A DNA stretch of 64,000 bases from a virus: positions 1 through 64,000 of IMG/VR virus record IMGVR_UViG_3300045007_000107, one strand, 5' to 3'. Both the position numbers and the translations under genes were made by a program. This document shows, in pieces, positions 40,751-48,662 of the stretch. The notes under the pieces are model-generated. The model saw nothing but the letters and a program-made list of their open reading frames with translations, was not told the DNA's origin and did not search any database. Every line of letters starts with the position of its first letter. Position 1 is the stretch's first letter.

Positions 40751-41296
40751 ATGCGCGCCATCTCCCTCGCCTCGACCGTCGCCTTCTCCGCCCCGGACCT
40801 GCTCTCCGGCACCACGGCCCCGGCCCCGGCTGCCACAGCCCCGGCCACCCCGGCCCCGACCGACGCGAAGCCTGCCAAGCCTGCCAAGCCCCGCAAGCCG
40901 GTCGCAGCTAAGCCGACCACGGAAGCCAAGCCTGCTCCGGTCGCCAAGCCCGCCCCGGCCGCCGACGCGGAACCCGCCGTCCGCGTCATCGGGACCGCCC
41001 GGACCGCCGCCACCATTGCCAACGGCGCGGCCTCGTTCGGCGGGGTCCTCTCGGATCGGGATCAAGCCTACCTCGCTTTCTTCGCGTCCTTCGCGGGCGC
41101 CAAGCGGGACAAGCGGGTTACCGTCTCCGATATCGCGAACTCGGGTCGCCGCCCCGCCTACAACGGCAGCAACAAGCCGCACGATGCGGGCGTCGTCACC
41201 CGTCTAGCGAAAGCCGGTATCCTCACGGTCGAAGCGGACGGCGCGGCCTTCACGTTCACGAAGCGGGGTCGCGAAACCAAGCTCATCGGGGCCTAA
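40751..41296 (+). CDS. Ala/Pro/Lys-linker protein with winged-helix-like end
   Basis: A 181-residue protein. About residues 20-85 are Ala/Pro/Lys repeats like those of the 11685 and 16796 products. The C-terminal 80 residues (RDQAYLAFFASFAGAKRDKRVTVSDIANSG...GVVTRLAKAGILTVE) resemble a winged helix. CCGGCA/TGCCGG hairpin (40711) lies in the leader, which shares ACGGAGCTTTACCA with 40329. Confidence 0.7.
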   Translation: MRAISLASTVAFSAPDLLSGTTAPAPAATAPATPAPTDAKPAKPAKPRKPVAAKPTTEAKPAPVAKPAPAADAEPAVRVIGTARTAATIANGAASFGGVLSDRDQAYLAFFASFAGAKRDKRVTVSDIANSGRRPAYNGSNKPHDAGVVTRLAKAGILTVEADGAAFTFTKRGRETKLIGA

Positions 41297-41302
41297 TCCA
41301 AC

Positions 41303-41384
41303 GGGGGGGCCACGCGCCCCCCAACTTTCCCCTCCCTGCGACATATCTGCCACTGCGACCTCGGAGCAACACTCCGGGGTTTTT
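41303..41384 (+). terminator. Two hairpins, second a good intrinsic terminator
   Basis: GGGGGG pairs with CCCCCC (41303-41322) with a poor T run. Then CCTCGGAG pairs with CTCCGGGG (41359-41379) followed by TTTTT. Confidence 0.7.
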
Positions 41385-41646
41385 CGCGTTTGCTGTAAAA
41401 CGGCAACACTGCACACACCCCCTCCCTATCTCTAGGTGGACGAAAATTTCTACCAAATGGTGGGAGACTTTCGTTCGTGTTCCTGAACCCCGTGACCTCT
41501 CGTCGTAAAATTTTTCCGGTAAAATGAGGAACACTGAAAGAAACACTCTTGTAATACGTCGGTATTACACTGGAAGACAGGCACAATTTATTTGCGGGCA
41601 CTGGTAATCGCGGCTACCCTACACTTCCACGGAGCATCGACTATTC
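41385..41646 (+). promoter_or_regulatory. Non-coding region with GTAATAC palindrome and promoter
   Basis: No gene. A 20-bp inverted repeat TGTAATAC-GTCG-GTATTACA lies at 41550-41569. A promoter follows at 41592-41620: TTGCGG, 17 bp, TACCCT. GGAGC precedes the 41647 gene. Confidence 0.55.
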
Positions 41647-41802
41647 ATGTATTACATCATCCTGCTTGTTACCGGTTTCTTCGCCGGGATCAACCTGTCT
41701 CGCACCTACATAGATGCACGAACTAGAGACCACGACGCGTTCGAGGCAGACATGCGGAACTTCCTGCTCTGCGTGCTCATCCTCACTGTCCTCGCTAAGT
41801 AA
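41647..41802 (+). CDS. 51-residue membrane protein
   Basis: MYYIILLVTGFFAGINLSRT and NFLLCVLILTVLAK are two hydrophobic segments around a charged loop. GGAGC upstream. The start region contains GTATTAC. Unknown role. Confidence 0.6.
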   Translation: MYYIILLVTGFFAGINLSRTYIDARTRDHDAFEADMRNFLLCVLILTVLAK

Positions 41803-41814
41803 GCGGATACTCTT

Positions 41815-42225
41815 ATGCAAGTCGGTCCCTACCTTCGCGTCATCCCTCGCGATCTCTTCAATGAGGCTAATCTGCTCAAGTGCCTTGGGCTTCTCACCCT
41901 GGCCCTAGAACAGCATCAGGGTCATTGGGCGAGCTTTGCGATCCAAGACGACAGCGTCTCGCACTTCGAGATCGGGCAAGACCCGTCTGACGGATCGATC
42001 GAGGTTACGAACATGCCGTTCATGATCGGCGGGTTTCGCTATCGCCTGTATCGGCCACTCAACTCGCGGATGGACTTCCCTCTCTACTGTCTGCGGATGG
42101 GCGACATGCATTCTGATCAGCATGACTGTCTTACAGATCCCGTCCATGTCTTCAATCGCGAGGGCAAGCTCAGTCGAGCCATGAAGGGTTTGCTCGGACT
42201 TCCTCAGAGGGAGAACGAGCGATGA
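41815..42225 (+). CDS. Hypothetical protein
   Basis: A 136-residue soluble protein with N-terminal VIPRDLFNEANLLKCLGLLTLALEQ. A run of beta strands follows (FEIGQDPSDGSIEVTNMPFMIGG). Unknown family; similar patterns occur in phage proteins. ATGA overlap with the next gene. Confidence 0.7.
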   Translation: MQVGPYLRVIPRDLFNEANLLKCLGLLTLALEQHQGHWASFAIQDDSVSHFEIGQDPSDGSIEVTNMPFMIGGFRYRLYRPLNSRMDFPLYCLRMGDMHSDQHDCLTDPVHVFNREGKLSRAMKGLLGLPQRENER

Positions 42226-42593
42226 GTACACGCAAAGGGATCCGACACGTCGGTATCAAGCGCATCCTCGAAAGGCTCGCTGGACGGTACCGGGGGTTCA
42301 TGAGCGAGCAAGAGTGCCAGATCCAGGCAAAGTGTGAGCTTGGCTCGATGCTCATGCAGGCCAGGGAAGCGGGAGCCAAGATCGAGGACATCTCCCGCAT
42401 CCTTGGTCACACCAATACCGCTACCACTCGGATGCTGATCCACAAGGCGTACGAGCGGCAGGGCCGGATCGAACCGGTTCAACGCTACTGTGATCCTCTC
42501 AACGAGTACGAACTGAACGAGCTTGCAGACGGCTGCAATCGTTCTCTCGACATGATAAGATTGTCGGAGGCTCAGGGTTATCACGGGGCCTAG
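42222..42593 (+). CDS. Putative helix-turn-helix regulator
   Basis: A 123-residue basic protein. AKIEDISRILGHTNTATTRMLIHKAYERQG reads as a helix-turn-helix. A reverse 14-bp repeat lies in the C-terminal part (LADGCN). Possible regulator of the following membrane cluster. Confidence 0.68.
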   Translation: MSTRKGIRHVGIKRILERLAGRYRGFMSEQECQIQAKCELGSMLMQAREAGAKIEDISRILGHTNTATTRMLIHKAYERQGRIEPVQRYCDPLNEYELNELADGCNRSLDMIRLSEAQGYHGA

Positions 42594-42647
42594 TTCGGCA
42601 CATGTAATAAAAAATTCGCGCGGCCTGTGGCAGAGAGGACGAAGCAC

Positions 42648-42845
42648 ATGGATAAATATGATCGCGCGTTGGCGGTTTTTCTACTGCTCGTTGGTGCGGG
42701 GAATGCGGCAGTCTTGATCCGCCTTTACCATCTCGGCATTCCGGTAAACACGACCAAGGTCGCCATCCACCTGTTCTTCGTCGGTATGTCGGTCTGTGCC
42801 CTCGTCGCGCTGTGGCTGGATCGCGACTTGCGGGGTGACCGGTGA
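42648..42845 (+). CDS. Two-pass small membrane protein
   Basis: A 65-residue protein; ALAVFLLLVGAGNAAVLI and VAIHLFFVGMSVCALVALWL are likely transmembrane helices. It opens a five-gene membrane cluster with overlapping ends. Holin-like topology, but nothing identifies it as a holin. Confidence 0.65.
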   Translation: MDKYDRALAVFLLLVGAGNAAVLIRLYHLGIPVNTTKVAIHLFFVGMSVCALVALWLDRDLRGDR

Positions 42846-43048
42846 TGAACTGGCGGATGTTTGCCTTTTACTTCGGTGCGCGCTTTGGGGCAATTGGTTA
42901 CGGCTGGTTGCTCGCGTACGCGCTCGCTCAGGGCGGGGCGCTCAAGGCGTCGGTCTTGTTCGGTACCCTCATGGGGCTCATGCTCGCCTTCTTTATTTGG
43001 GGCGTGTGGGAGTACCGGCGTAGTCTGCGGGAAGAGGACGACGAATGA
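42845..43048 (+). CDS. Two-pass small membrane protein
   Basis: A 67-residue protein with helices FGAIGYGWLLAYALAQ and VLFGTLMGLMLAFFIWGVW, then a charged tail (RRSLREEDDE). TGATG overlap upstream. Confidence 0.65.
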   Translation: MNWRMFAFYFGARFGAIGYGWLLAYALAQGGALKASVLFGTLMGLMLAFFIWGVWEYRRSLREEDDE

Positions 43049-43224
43049 TGATTTGGGCTTGGATCTTAATGCTTGCAGCCGGCTGCACGGCGATCAGTAA
43101 CCTCGTGGCCTCCGGCGGCTACAGCGTCGATAGGGACGATAGGCCACTGAGCGGGTTCTTATTCTGGAACGGGATCTTGCTGGGCTTTATCACGATCCTG
43201 CTCGTTGTTATTATCGTTAAGTGA
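43045..43224 (+). CDS. 59-residue lipoprotein or membrane protein
   Basis: MMIWAWILMLAAGCTAISN has a lipoprotein signal with lipobox LAAGC, whose codons are exactly a perfect-palindrome 14-bp repeat (43074-43087). A second hydrophobic segment (ILLGFITILLVVIIVK) ends the protein. A spanin-like role cannot be ruled out. ATGA overlap upstream. Confidence 0.6.
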   Translation: MMIWAWILMLAAGCTAISNLVASGGYSVDRDDRPLSGFLFWNGILLGFITILLVVIIVK

Positions 43225-43230
43225 GGCGCT

Positions 43231-43401
43231 ATGTCGGATCTCGCAACAATCGGTTATCTGCTAAGTCACCTGGGATGCCTGCTCGTTGGTCTCGGTGCCG
43301 GTGACTACGCTGTCACGTCACAGGGTGACCGCGCCCTACCCGCCTTTCTCGTCGGGGCTGCGTCCCTCTTGCTAGGGTGCTACCTCTTCGGGTGGCACTG
43401 A
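43231..43401 (+). CDS. 56-residue membrane protein
   Basis: Two hydrophobic segments (TIGYLLSHLGCLLVGLGAG and AFLVGAASLLLGCYLFG). Coupled to the next gene by TGATG. Unknown. Confidence 0.55.
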   Translation: MSDLATIGYLLSHLGCLLVGLGAGDYAVTSQGDRALPAFLVGAASLLLGCYLFGWH

Positions 43402-43634
43402 TGCCGATATTTCCCGAAGACATTCAACAGCTTAGTTACCAAGTAGAGTACGGGTTAACCGTAGCAGCGATCCTCGGTAACTCTGCCCTTATCCTGTTCA
43501 TCTTGGGCGGGGTAAGTGACCTGTACCGTGTCAAAATAGGGGGCTGGTCGATGCGGTACACACTGGTGGGCATACTGCTGGTTTGGGTGGTTCTCGGGAT
43601 CATCGGCTGGCTGGTTCTGACCAATCAACTGTAG
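43401..43634 (+). CDS. Two-pass small membrane protein
   Basis: A 77-residue protein; LTVAAILGNSALILFILGG and YTLVGILLVWVVLGIIGWLVL are membrane helices. The start MPIFPEDIQQ overlaps the previous stop. Last gene of the cluster. Confidence 0.62.
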   Translation: MPIFPEDIQQLSYQVEYGLTVAAILGNSALILFILGGVSDLYRVKIGGWSMRYTLVGILLVWVVLGIIGWLVLTNQL

Positions 43635-43660
43635 TCAAAAGAAACGCAATAGGGTATAAT
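43632..43660 (+). promoter_or_regulatory. Sigma-70-like promoter
   Basis: TAGTCA, a 17-bp spacer and perfect TATAAT, 36 bp before the 43697 gene. GTAATAC (43688) lies between. Confidence 0.6.
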
Positions 43661-43696
43661 CCTTCGTCGGAAATACCCCCTAATGAGGTAATACGT

Positions 43697-44365
43697 ATGT
43701 CTAAGGTGATCGTTCGTGCTAAATATGCTGAGGCAAAGACGCTCGGAGAGCTGTACGAACTGCTCGGAATGTTGATTACCGATGACGTAATGGGGACTAT
43801 GCCTGTCCGTTTGGCTGGCGATGACGAGAATAATAAGGGCGTCAAGGTCTCGATTTTGTTCACGGACGAGGACGCGGAAGGGCAAACTATCGCCCCGGCA
43901 GTGACGCTTTCAGACGTTTACATTGATCCCGAAGACATTTTAGCGCCCGCATTTGTTGACGTGGGAGGGCTAAAACCCTTCGAAAAGACCATCGAAGATG
44001 CCATGCTGCGGGTTATCGAGAGGCAAATGCGGCCCGGTGGTCTGCTCAATGACTTCTTCGCCAAGCGCGTGACCATCGAGGTTCTGCCCGAGTTCATCGA
44101 GGCCGAGAACTTCGGCGATGGCGGTAAGCCGTACGAGGCCGAGGCACGCTACCCGACCCACGCGCAAGTACAGGGCTCGGGCGAGTACCAGGGGGCTATC
44201 GTCCCTGGCGAATTCACCATTCCCGCAGGCGCCGGTCCTGGCGCGCGTGTTCGGGTAGGGACGACGCCCCTCGGCGAGAGCTACATCGAGTTCTGCGACG
44301 GCAGCGGCAATGGCCTGTCGAAGCATGTGCTCAACACCTATGTGGTGCCACGCGCCAAGGACTAA
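43697..44365 (+). CDS. Hypothetical protein
   Basis: A 222-residue acidic protein as its own transcription unit. N-terminal YAEAKTLGELYELLGMLITDDV; the remainder alpha/beta and a Gly/Pro-rich C-terminal part. A clear promoter and terminator suggest an independent, well-expressed gene. Unknown function. Confidence 0.75.
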   Translation: MSKVIVRAKYAEAKTLGELYELLGMLITDDVMGTMPVRLAGDDENNKGVKVSILFTDEDAEGQTIAPAVTLSDVYIDPEDILAPAFVDVGGLKPFEKTIEDAMLRVIERQMRPGGLLNDFFAKRVTIEVLPEFIEAENFGDGGKPYEAEARYPTHAQVQGSGEYQGAIVPGEFTIPAGAGPGARVRVGTTPLGESYIEFCDGSGNGLSKHVLNTYVVPRAKD

Positions 44366-44382
44366 GCGTGCAGCCGTCTGCA

Positions 44383-44405
44383 AGGGAGTCTCGTGCTCCC
44401 TTTTT
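44383..44405 (+). terminator. Intrinsic terminator
   Basis: AGGGAG pairs with CTCCCT, followed by TTTTC. A 14-bp repeat copy (44369) lies immediately upstream. Confidence 0.8.
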
Positions 44406-44423
44406 CTATGGGATCGATCATCT

Positions 44424-44807
44424 ATGTCCTGTATTGTCTATCGCTGGACGCGCGAGCGTAACGAGGAACTAGCGGCGCTGTACGCAAAAGCCGACACCGT
44501 ACACGAAGTCGTTGAGCGGCTTAAGGAATTGCATCCCGGTGAGCGGTTCAACTACGGCCTTGTTCGCAAACAGGCCAACCTCATAGGGTCACGACTTGAG
44601 CGGCGCTACAAGACGCGGAATAAAGAGGAGCGGGGTGTGCATATCAGGATACCTCACGACTCTTACGCCCGTATCAAAGACGAGGCAAAGCGCAGGAGGT
44701 TGAGCATAAGCAATCTGGTAACGACCATCTTGCAGAACGTTGAGCGCGACAGCTTATTCAACGCTGTCCTAGAAGAGGAAGCCGACCATGGACATGCAGA
44801 AGCCTGA
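44424..44807 (+). CDS. Putative ribbon-helix-helix regulator
   Basis: A 127-residue basic protein. GVHIRIPHDSYARIKDEAKRRRLSISNLVTTIL is a ribbon-helix-helix (Arc/MetJ-type) motif, and the N-terminal half looks like a second helical DNA-binding region (LAALYAKADTVHEVVERL). Candidate regulator for one of the palindromes in the window. Confidence 0.72.
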   Translation: MSCIVYRWTRERNEELAALYAKADTVHEVVERLKELHPGERFNYGLVRKQANLIGSRLERRYKTRNKEERGVHIRIPHDSYARIKDEAKRRRLSISNLVTTILQNVERDSLFNAVLEEEADHGHAEA

Positions 44808-45063
44808 GACCGAACTAGGCGACCCGAAAAACCCCGATGGGTTCTGTCCTCACTGCGGATCGCCCGTGTACACACGCGTGACCCCCGAGAACCAAGCGTT
44901 CGAGTTCGCGGATAAGATGCACGACGAGCACAGTCTCGTGGTACCGGACGAGGTGATCCTCCGGCCCGAAACCATGTATGACTGTTGCGACGGCTGCATG
45001 GACGACCTGATCAAGGAACGCCTGCCGCAGTATCGGCAGAGGTGGCCGGCGAACCAAGACTGA
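44788..45063 (+). CDS. Small zinc-ribbon protein
   Basis: A 91-residue protein. FCPHCGSPVYTRV and YDCCDGCMDD make a CxxC...CCxxC zinc ribbon. Overlaps the upstream gene by 20 bases. Confidence 0.7.
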   Translation: MDMQKPETELGDPKNPDGFCPHCGSPVYTRVTPENQAFEFADKMHDEHSLVVPDEVILRPETMYDCCDGCMDDLIKERLPQYRQRWPANQD

Positions 45064-45132
45064 CGGAACGAGCGTGCAACCCTGGGGGCGGGGCGCTACA
45101 CTCTCCCCGTCATCCTGCTAACGGAGCAGCCT

Positions 45133-45414
45133 ATGTTCAGCCTTAGAGATCCGCTCGTGCGGCGGCGTATCTTCATCTGCGCGTTCACCACGACAGACAC
45201 CGTGGATGGGTCCATGCTTCACTTAAAAACTGTTCGGGCCGACAACCCGGCACAGGCCACCGGCATCATCATGTCGTGGGTGTGGAGCCACAACGGCCAC
45301 CACAACATGTTTCGCCTAATCGAGTGGCGGGAACAGTCGAACATGTCCATCGATCAGAACGCGTATTACGGTGATCCCGCAATCGTGGAGCCGAAAAGTG
45401 CCGAAGCAAATTAG
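45133..45414 (+). CDS. Hypothetical protein
   Basis: A 93-residue basic protein with ACGGAGCAGCCT before the ATG. RIFICAFTTTDTVDGSMLHLKTVRADNPAQATGI; no known fold. It overlaps the 45398 gene by 17 bases. A possible promoter (TGCAAC-16-TACACT, 45075-45102) is weak. Confidence 0.68.
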   Translation: MFSLRDPLVRRRIFICAFTTTDTVDGSMLHLKTVRADNPAQATGIIMSWVWSHNGHHNMFRLIEWREQSNMSIDQNAYYGDPAIVEPKSAEAN

Positions 45415-46504
45415 GACCAAGTGGCACGACTTTCTGGACTGTTACCGCAAGGGGCAGATCCAGCTAAATATCGGCGGCGGCAAGTTCCGCTCCCCCTCCC
45501 GGTTCAAGAACTGGAACCAGAGTCCGCTCGACACCGTTCTTGCCGAGATCACCCTGCATCCCGAGGTGGTTCAGCACTTCGTCTTCGAGGATGATGCGCG
45601 CCCGTTCATCGTCTCGAAGCAAGCGATTGACACCATCGAGGTGCTCAAGCGGTTCAACAAATACCGTCTGCCGGCACCGATCTGTCTGGCCGAATTCCAG
45701 ACAACCGATAGGTTCATGCGGGCGTTTGTTCTCTGCTACGAGAACGACTACGTGTCGAAGCATCGGCCACTTCAACCAGCGAGGTCGCAGTACCCGTTCA
45801 GTGTTGTATGCTTTGGGCTGTTAGACATCGCGGCGGCCTACGAAAAATCCAGCCTCAAGGAAAAGCTGGCGGACGATGGCACGCCGATGCGCCCGATTTA
45901 CGACCAGTGTGCAGTGATCTACCCCGTACGCGCGCACATGGAGAATGTGCCCGGTACCTACGAGTTCGATGACGCGCTCGACCGCTTCGGCAATGCCGAC
46001 GAGATCACCTACGAGAAGCGGGAGATTGGCGGGGTCACGTACTCGATGGAACCGGTGCCCTGGATCGACATGAGCCGTGCCGAGTACGAGCGCGAAGAGG
46101 TCAACATCAACCACGTACACGGCACCTTCGTGAGCATTGGCGGATACGCGATCCGCGCGCTGACCGTCATGCTCAACACCAAGGGTATCGGGCGCGAGCG
46201 GATCGCGGATGCAGACATCTGCAAGCTCAACAAGCGGCGCAATGCCAAGCGCATCCCGACAATCCCGGCCCATGTCTACATCCATATCGCCTCGTACACG
46301 AACAGGAAGGGGGCACAGGTCCTGGTGGGGGATCGAGGGAAGACCGGGCGCAAGCAACGGTTCCACATGCGCAGCGCGCACGTCAAGCAACAGCCCTATG
46401 GGCCGGGCAAGTCGTTGCGCAAGGAAATCATGGTCGATAGCTATCTCGTCAACGAGGACGAGGGCGGCGATCTCTACAACCCCGTAAGAGTGGTGACAGC
46501 CTGA
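45398..46504 (+). CDS. Conserved phage protein of unknown function
   Basis: A 368-residue protein with GTG start. The C-terminal part (RFHMRSAHVKQQPYGPG...KEIMVDSYLVNEDE) matches a recurrent phage pattern of His/Arg-Arg followed by Tyr-Gly-Pro-Gly and a final strand, seen in conserved phage proteins without assigned role. A degenerate repeat (46210) reads DADICK. Coupled by TGATGG to the next gene. Confidence 0.72.
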   Translation: MPKQIRTKWHDFLDCYRKGQIQLNIGGGKFRSPSRFKNWNQSPLDTVLAEITLHPEVVQHFVFEDDARPFIVSKQAIDTIEVLKRFNKYRLPAPICLAEFQTTDRFMRAFVLCYENDYVSKHRPLQPARSQYPFSVVCFGLLDIAAAYEKSSLKEKLADDGTPMRPIYDQCAVIYPVRAHMENVPGTYEFDDALDRFGNADEITYEKREIGGVTYSMEPVPWIDMSRAEYEREEVNINHVHGTFVSIGGYAIRALTVMLNTKGIGRERIADADICKLNKRRNAKRIPTIPAHVYIHIASYTNRKGAQVLVGDRGKTGRKQRFHMRSAHVKQQPYGPGKSLRKEIMVDSYLVNEDEGGDLYNPVRVVTA

Positions 46505-46719
46505 TGGGTGTACACAGCAAAGTCGGCTTCAAGCGGTTCCCCAAGCAAGGGGATATGCTAGGTCGCGAGGTTCGTGTCTGTTTCAACTACGACACGTCAC
46601 GGACAATACCAGGGAAAGTCGTGCGTAACGACCACGAAGACCCTCACCTCATGCTCATTCAACTCGAAGACGGTCGTATCGTTCGCGATGTTGAGTGCCA
46701 GTATACATTCAAGGATTAG
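46504..46719 (+). CDS. Small hypothetical protein
   Basis: A 71-residue beta-barrel-like protein (MLGREVRVCFNYDTSRTIPGKVVRNDHEDPHLMLIQLEDGR), shaped like an SH3-type or OB-like small domain. Unknown. Confidence 0.65.
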   Translation: MGVHSKVGFKRFPKQGDMLGREVRVCFNYDTSRTIPGKVVRNDHEDPHLMLIQLEDGRIVRDVECQYTFKD

Positions 46720-46721
46720 CC

Positions 46722-47075
46722 ATGAGCGTCAAGCATCGCAACTACGTCATGTTCGGCGTGATCCGTCGGCACAAGTTCAAGGATCGTTCCGAGGTTTACG
46801 AGGCCCTGGAAGGGCTTACGGACGAGGGCAACGGACTGCCAGACCCGCGCGAACTTTGCATCCTGTGGGACGGCATGGGTGCGGGGTACGTCGCGATGGG
46901 CTTTATCTATGCAAAAAGCCGAGAATTCGAGGGGTTTTCCGACATCGTAACGATCCCCGAGACTACCCCGGAACTGGTCGCTGCCTGTGTCGAGAAGGTT
47001 CTTCTCGCTCTACCGCAGCAAGACGGCGAACCGCCGCTCGAATTCAAGTGGCACGTGATCTCGCACTACTATTGA
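46722..47075 (+). CDS. Hypothetical protein
   Basis: A 117-residue alpha/beta protein (YVMFGVIRRHKFKDRSEVYEALEGLTDEGNG). The start follows the previous stop by two bases. Unknown function. Confidence 0.68.
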   Translation: MSVKHRNYVMFGVIRRHKFKDRSEVYEALEGLTDEGNGLPDPRELCILWDGMGAGYVAMGFIYAKSREFEGFSDIVTIPETTPELVAACVEKVLLALPQQDGEPPLEFKWHVISHYY

Positions 47076-47081
47076 GAGCCC

Positions 47082-47573
47082 ATGCACGACAAGTGGTTTA
47101 GGTGGTCGTCCGAAGATTTCGCCGAGGTTGAGCGTCTGCGCGCAAAGAACAAGACGTGGCAGGAAATTGGCGAAGTCTTCGGGGTTACGAAATACGCTAT
47201 GTGCATGGCGTATGGGCACTATAAGAAGAAGGGCTATAAGGCAAAACTCGAAGAACGACAGCAGTTAAGGGAAAGCGTTATCGCCTCTGTCGAAGGAGGG
47301 TGCAGCAGCGTCGCACAGATCGCCAGGGATCACGGCATACTGCCCCGCTCCGCACACTGGATACTGGAACACGCCGGCATAGACCGCGAGATGCGCGAGT
47401 TCTACGCTAAACAACCGATAAGGGAACCGAATGTCCGACCATACAAAGCTCGAAGAACCGAACCTCTGGATACCGGAGCAGAACCAAGTCCATCTAGCTC
47501 TACTCGGGAAGCTGGCCGAGGAAGCGAACGAACTCGGGGGCCGGGCGGCGCGATGCATCATCCAGGGGCTTGA
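47082..47573 (+). CDS. Helix-turn-helix DNA-binding protein with doubtful C-terminus
   Basis: A 163-residue reading frame. VERLRAKNKTWQEIGEVFGVTKYAMCMAYGHYKKKG and SVAQIARDHGILPRSAHWILEHAG are two helix-turn-helix units. From about residue 117 the sequence is Ser/Arg/Gly-rich and overlaps the MazG-like gene out of frame, so the natural C-terminus may have been lost by a frameshift near 47420. Confidence 0.65.
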   Translation: MHDKWFRWSSEDFAEVERLRAKNKTWQEIGEVFGVTKYAMCMAYGHYKKKGYKAKLEERQQLRESVIASVEGGCSSVAQIARDHGILPRSAHWILEHAGIDREMREFYAKQPIREPNVRPYKARRTEPLDTGAEPSPSSSTREAGRGSERTRGPGGAMHHPGA

Positions 47574-47778
47574 CGGGATCGATCCCGAGGACGGCCGCTT
47601 GAACCGGGAGCATCTGGCCGACGAGATAGCGGACGTGCGCGCCCTGTGCGACCTTGCGTCGAACATGTTCTTCCCCGAGAAGGCGCAGCACATCCACGAG
47701 CGCAAGCTCGCCAAGTACGACCACAAGCAACGGTGGTTCGACAAGCTCGCCCGCTGGGTCATGGAACGCGTCCAGTAG
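47431..47778 (+). CDS. MazG-like nucleotide pyrophosphohydrolase
   Basis: A 115-residue helical protein. KLAEEANELGG and LADEIADVRALCD give the ExxE...ExxD metal-binding pattern of MazG-type NTP pyrophosphohydrolases, which clean nucleotide pools or lower alarmones during infection. AAGGGAACCG precedes the ATG. Confidence 0.75.
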   Translation: MSDHTKLEEPNLWIPEQNQVHLALLGKLAEEANELGGRAARCIIQGLDGIDPEDGRLNREHLADEIADVRALCDLASNMFFPEKAQHIHERKLAKYDHKQRWFDKLARWVMERVQ

Positions 47779-47790
47779 CGCGTTATCTGC

Positions 47791-47818
47791 TTGCAGCCGT
47801 CTGCACGTCTGCTACTCT
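47791..47818 (+). promoter_or_regulatory. Promoter using the 14-bp repeat as -35 box
   Basis: TTGCAG, a 16-bp spacer and TACTCT; ACGGAGC and the methyltransferase ATG follow. Confidence 0.6.
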
Positions 47819-47840
47819 CACTCAACGGAGCAAACGTGCG

Positions 47841-48662
47841 ATGATAAGCCTGCTAAACGCCGACTGTCGGGCGGTCCTGCCAAAGCTGCCCGATCAGTCC
47901 TTCGATATGATCTTTCTCGACCCTCCCTGGGGCGAAAGCAACCACGAATGGGACGTTCCCGTGGTAGGCTGGGGGCGGGAAATCCGCCGCCTACTCAAGC
48001 CCTCTGGCACGATATGGGTCATGACCAGCATGGGTCATTTCCTCCGGCACATGCACGCCGAGATCAATGCGGGCCTGTTTCGCTACGTGCAGGACGTAGT
48101 GATCGAACACCCGAACGGTAATGGCCCGACCCTGCGGCCCGAGTTTCGCAAGGTGCATCATCACGCGATCCAGTTTCGGATGAACGGCCACTCACGCAAC
48201 CTGCTCACGCAGAACCGCCCGAAGGACGGCGCGCGCATGGTGCGCAGTGTCCTTCCCAACCAAGACCCAAAGCGGCGCTGGCACCCCGCGCAGCAGCCTA
48301 TCAACGTCGTGTCTGAGCTTATCGCGCAGAGCACGAACCCCGGAGATTGTATCCTCGACCCGTTCGCTGGCAGCGCCACGTCCGCTATCGCCGCGTTCAT
48401 CTTGGATCGTGATTGCGTGTGTATCGAAAAAAACTACCCGATATACACACAAGCCGAGGCTCGCCTTATCGAGGCGGGCGTCCCGTATAACACTCCCCTA
48501 GTCGTAGGATTGAACCGTGTCGAAGATCAAGCGCAGCGACCTCAACGAAATCCAGAGCCTCAACCAACAACTGGCGGACCTAGAGGCGCAATACCTGACC
48601 CTCCGCGAGTACAAAGAAACCGTGGCATTCGCGGTAGACTACGGTCCCAGCCTAAAGCCTGA
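47841..48662 (+). CDS. DNA adenine/cytosine-N4 methyltransferase
   Basis: A 273-residue enzyme. Catalytic DPPW (27-30) precedes the cofactor motif DPFAGSAT (about 173-180), the beta-class motif order. It methylates amino groups in DNA and may protect phage DNA from host restriction. No cognate nuclease is seen, so it is an orphan. Its last 48 residues overlap the next gene by 146 bases and look poorly conserved (Pro/Arg/Gly-rich). Confidence 0.85.
   Translation: MISLLNADCRAVLPKLPDQSFDMIFLDPPWGESNHEWDVPVVGWGREIRRLLKPSGTIWVMTSMGHFLRHMHAEINAGLFRYVQDVVIEHPNGNGPTLRPEFRKVHHHAIQFRMNGHSRNLLTQNRPKDGARMVRSVLPNQDPKRRWHPAQQPINVVSELIAQSTNPGDCILDPFAGSATSAIAAFILDRDCVCIEKNYPIYTQAEARLIEAGVPYNTPLVVGLNRVEDQAQRPQRNPEPQPTTGGPRGAIPDPPRVQRNRGIRGRLRSQPKA

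Noticed and set aside
42648-43634. Confident holin or spanin naming
   Set aside because: Topology alone is not diagnostic and no endolysin was seen nearby.
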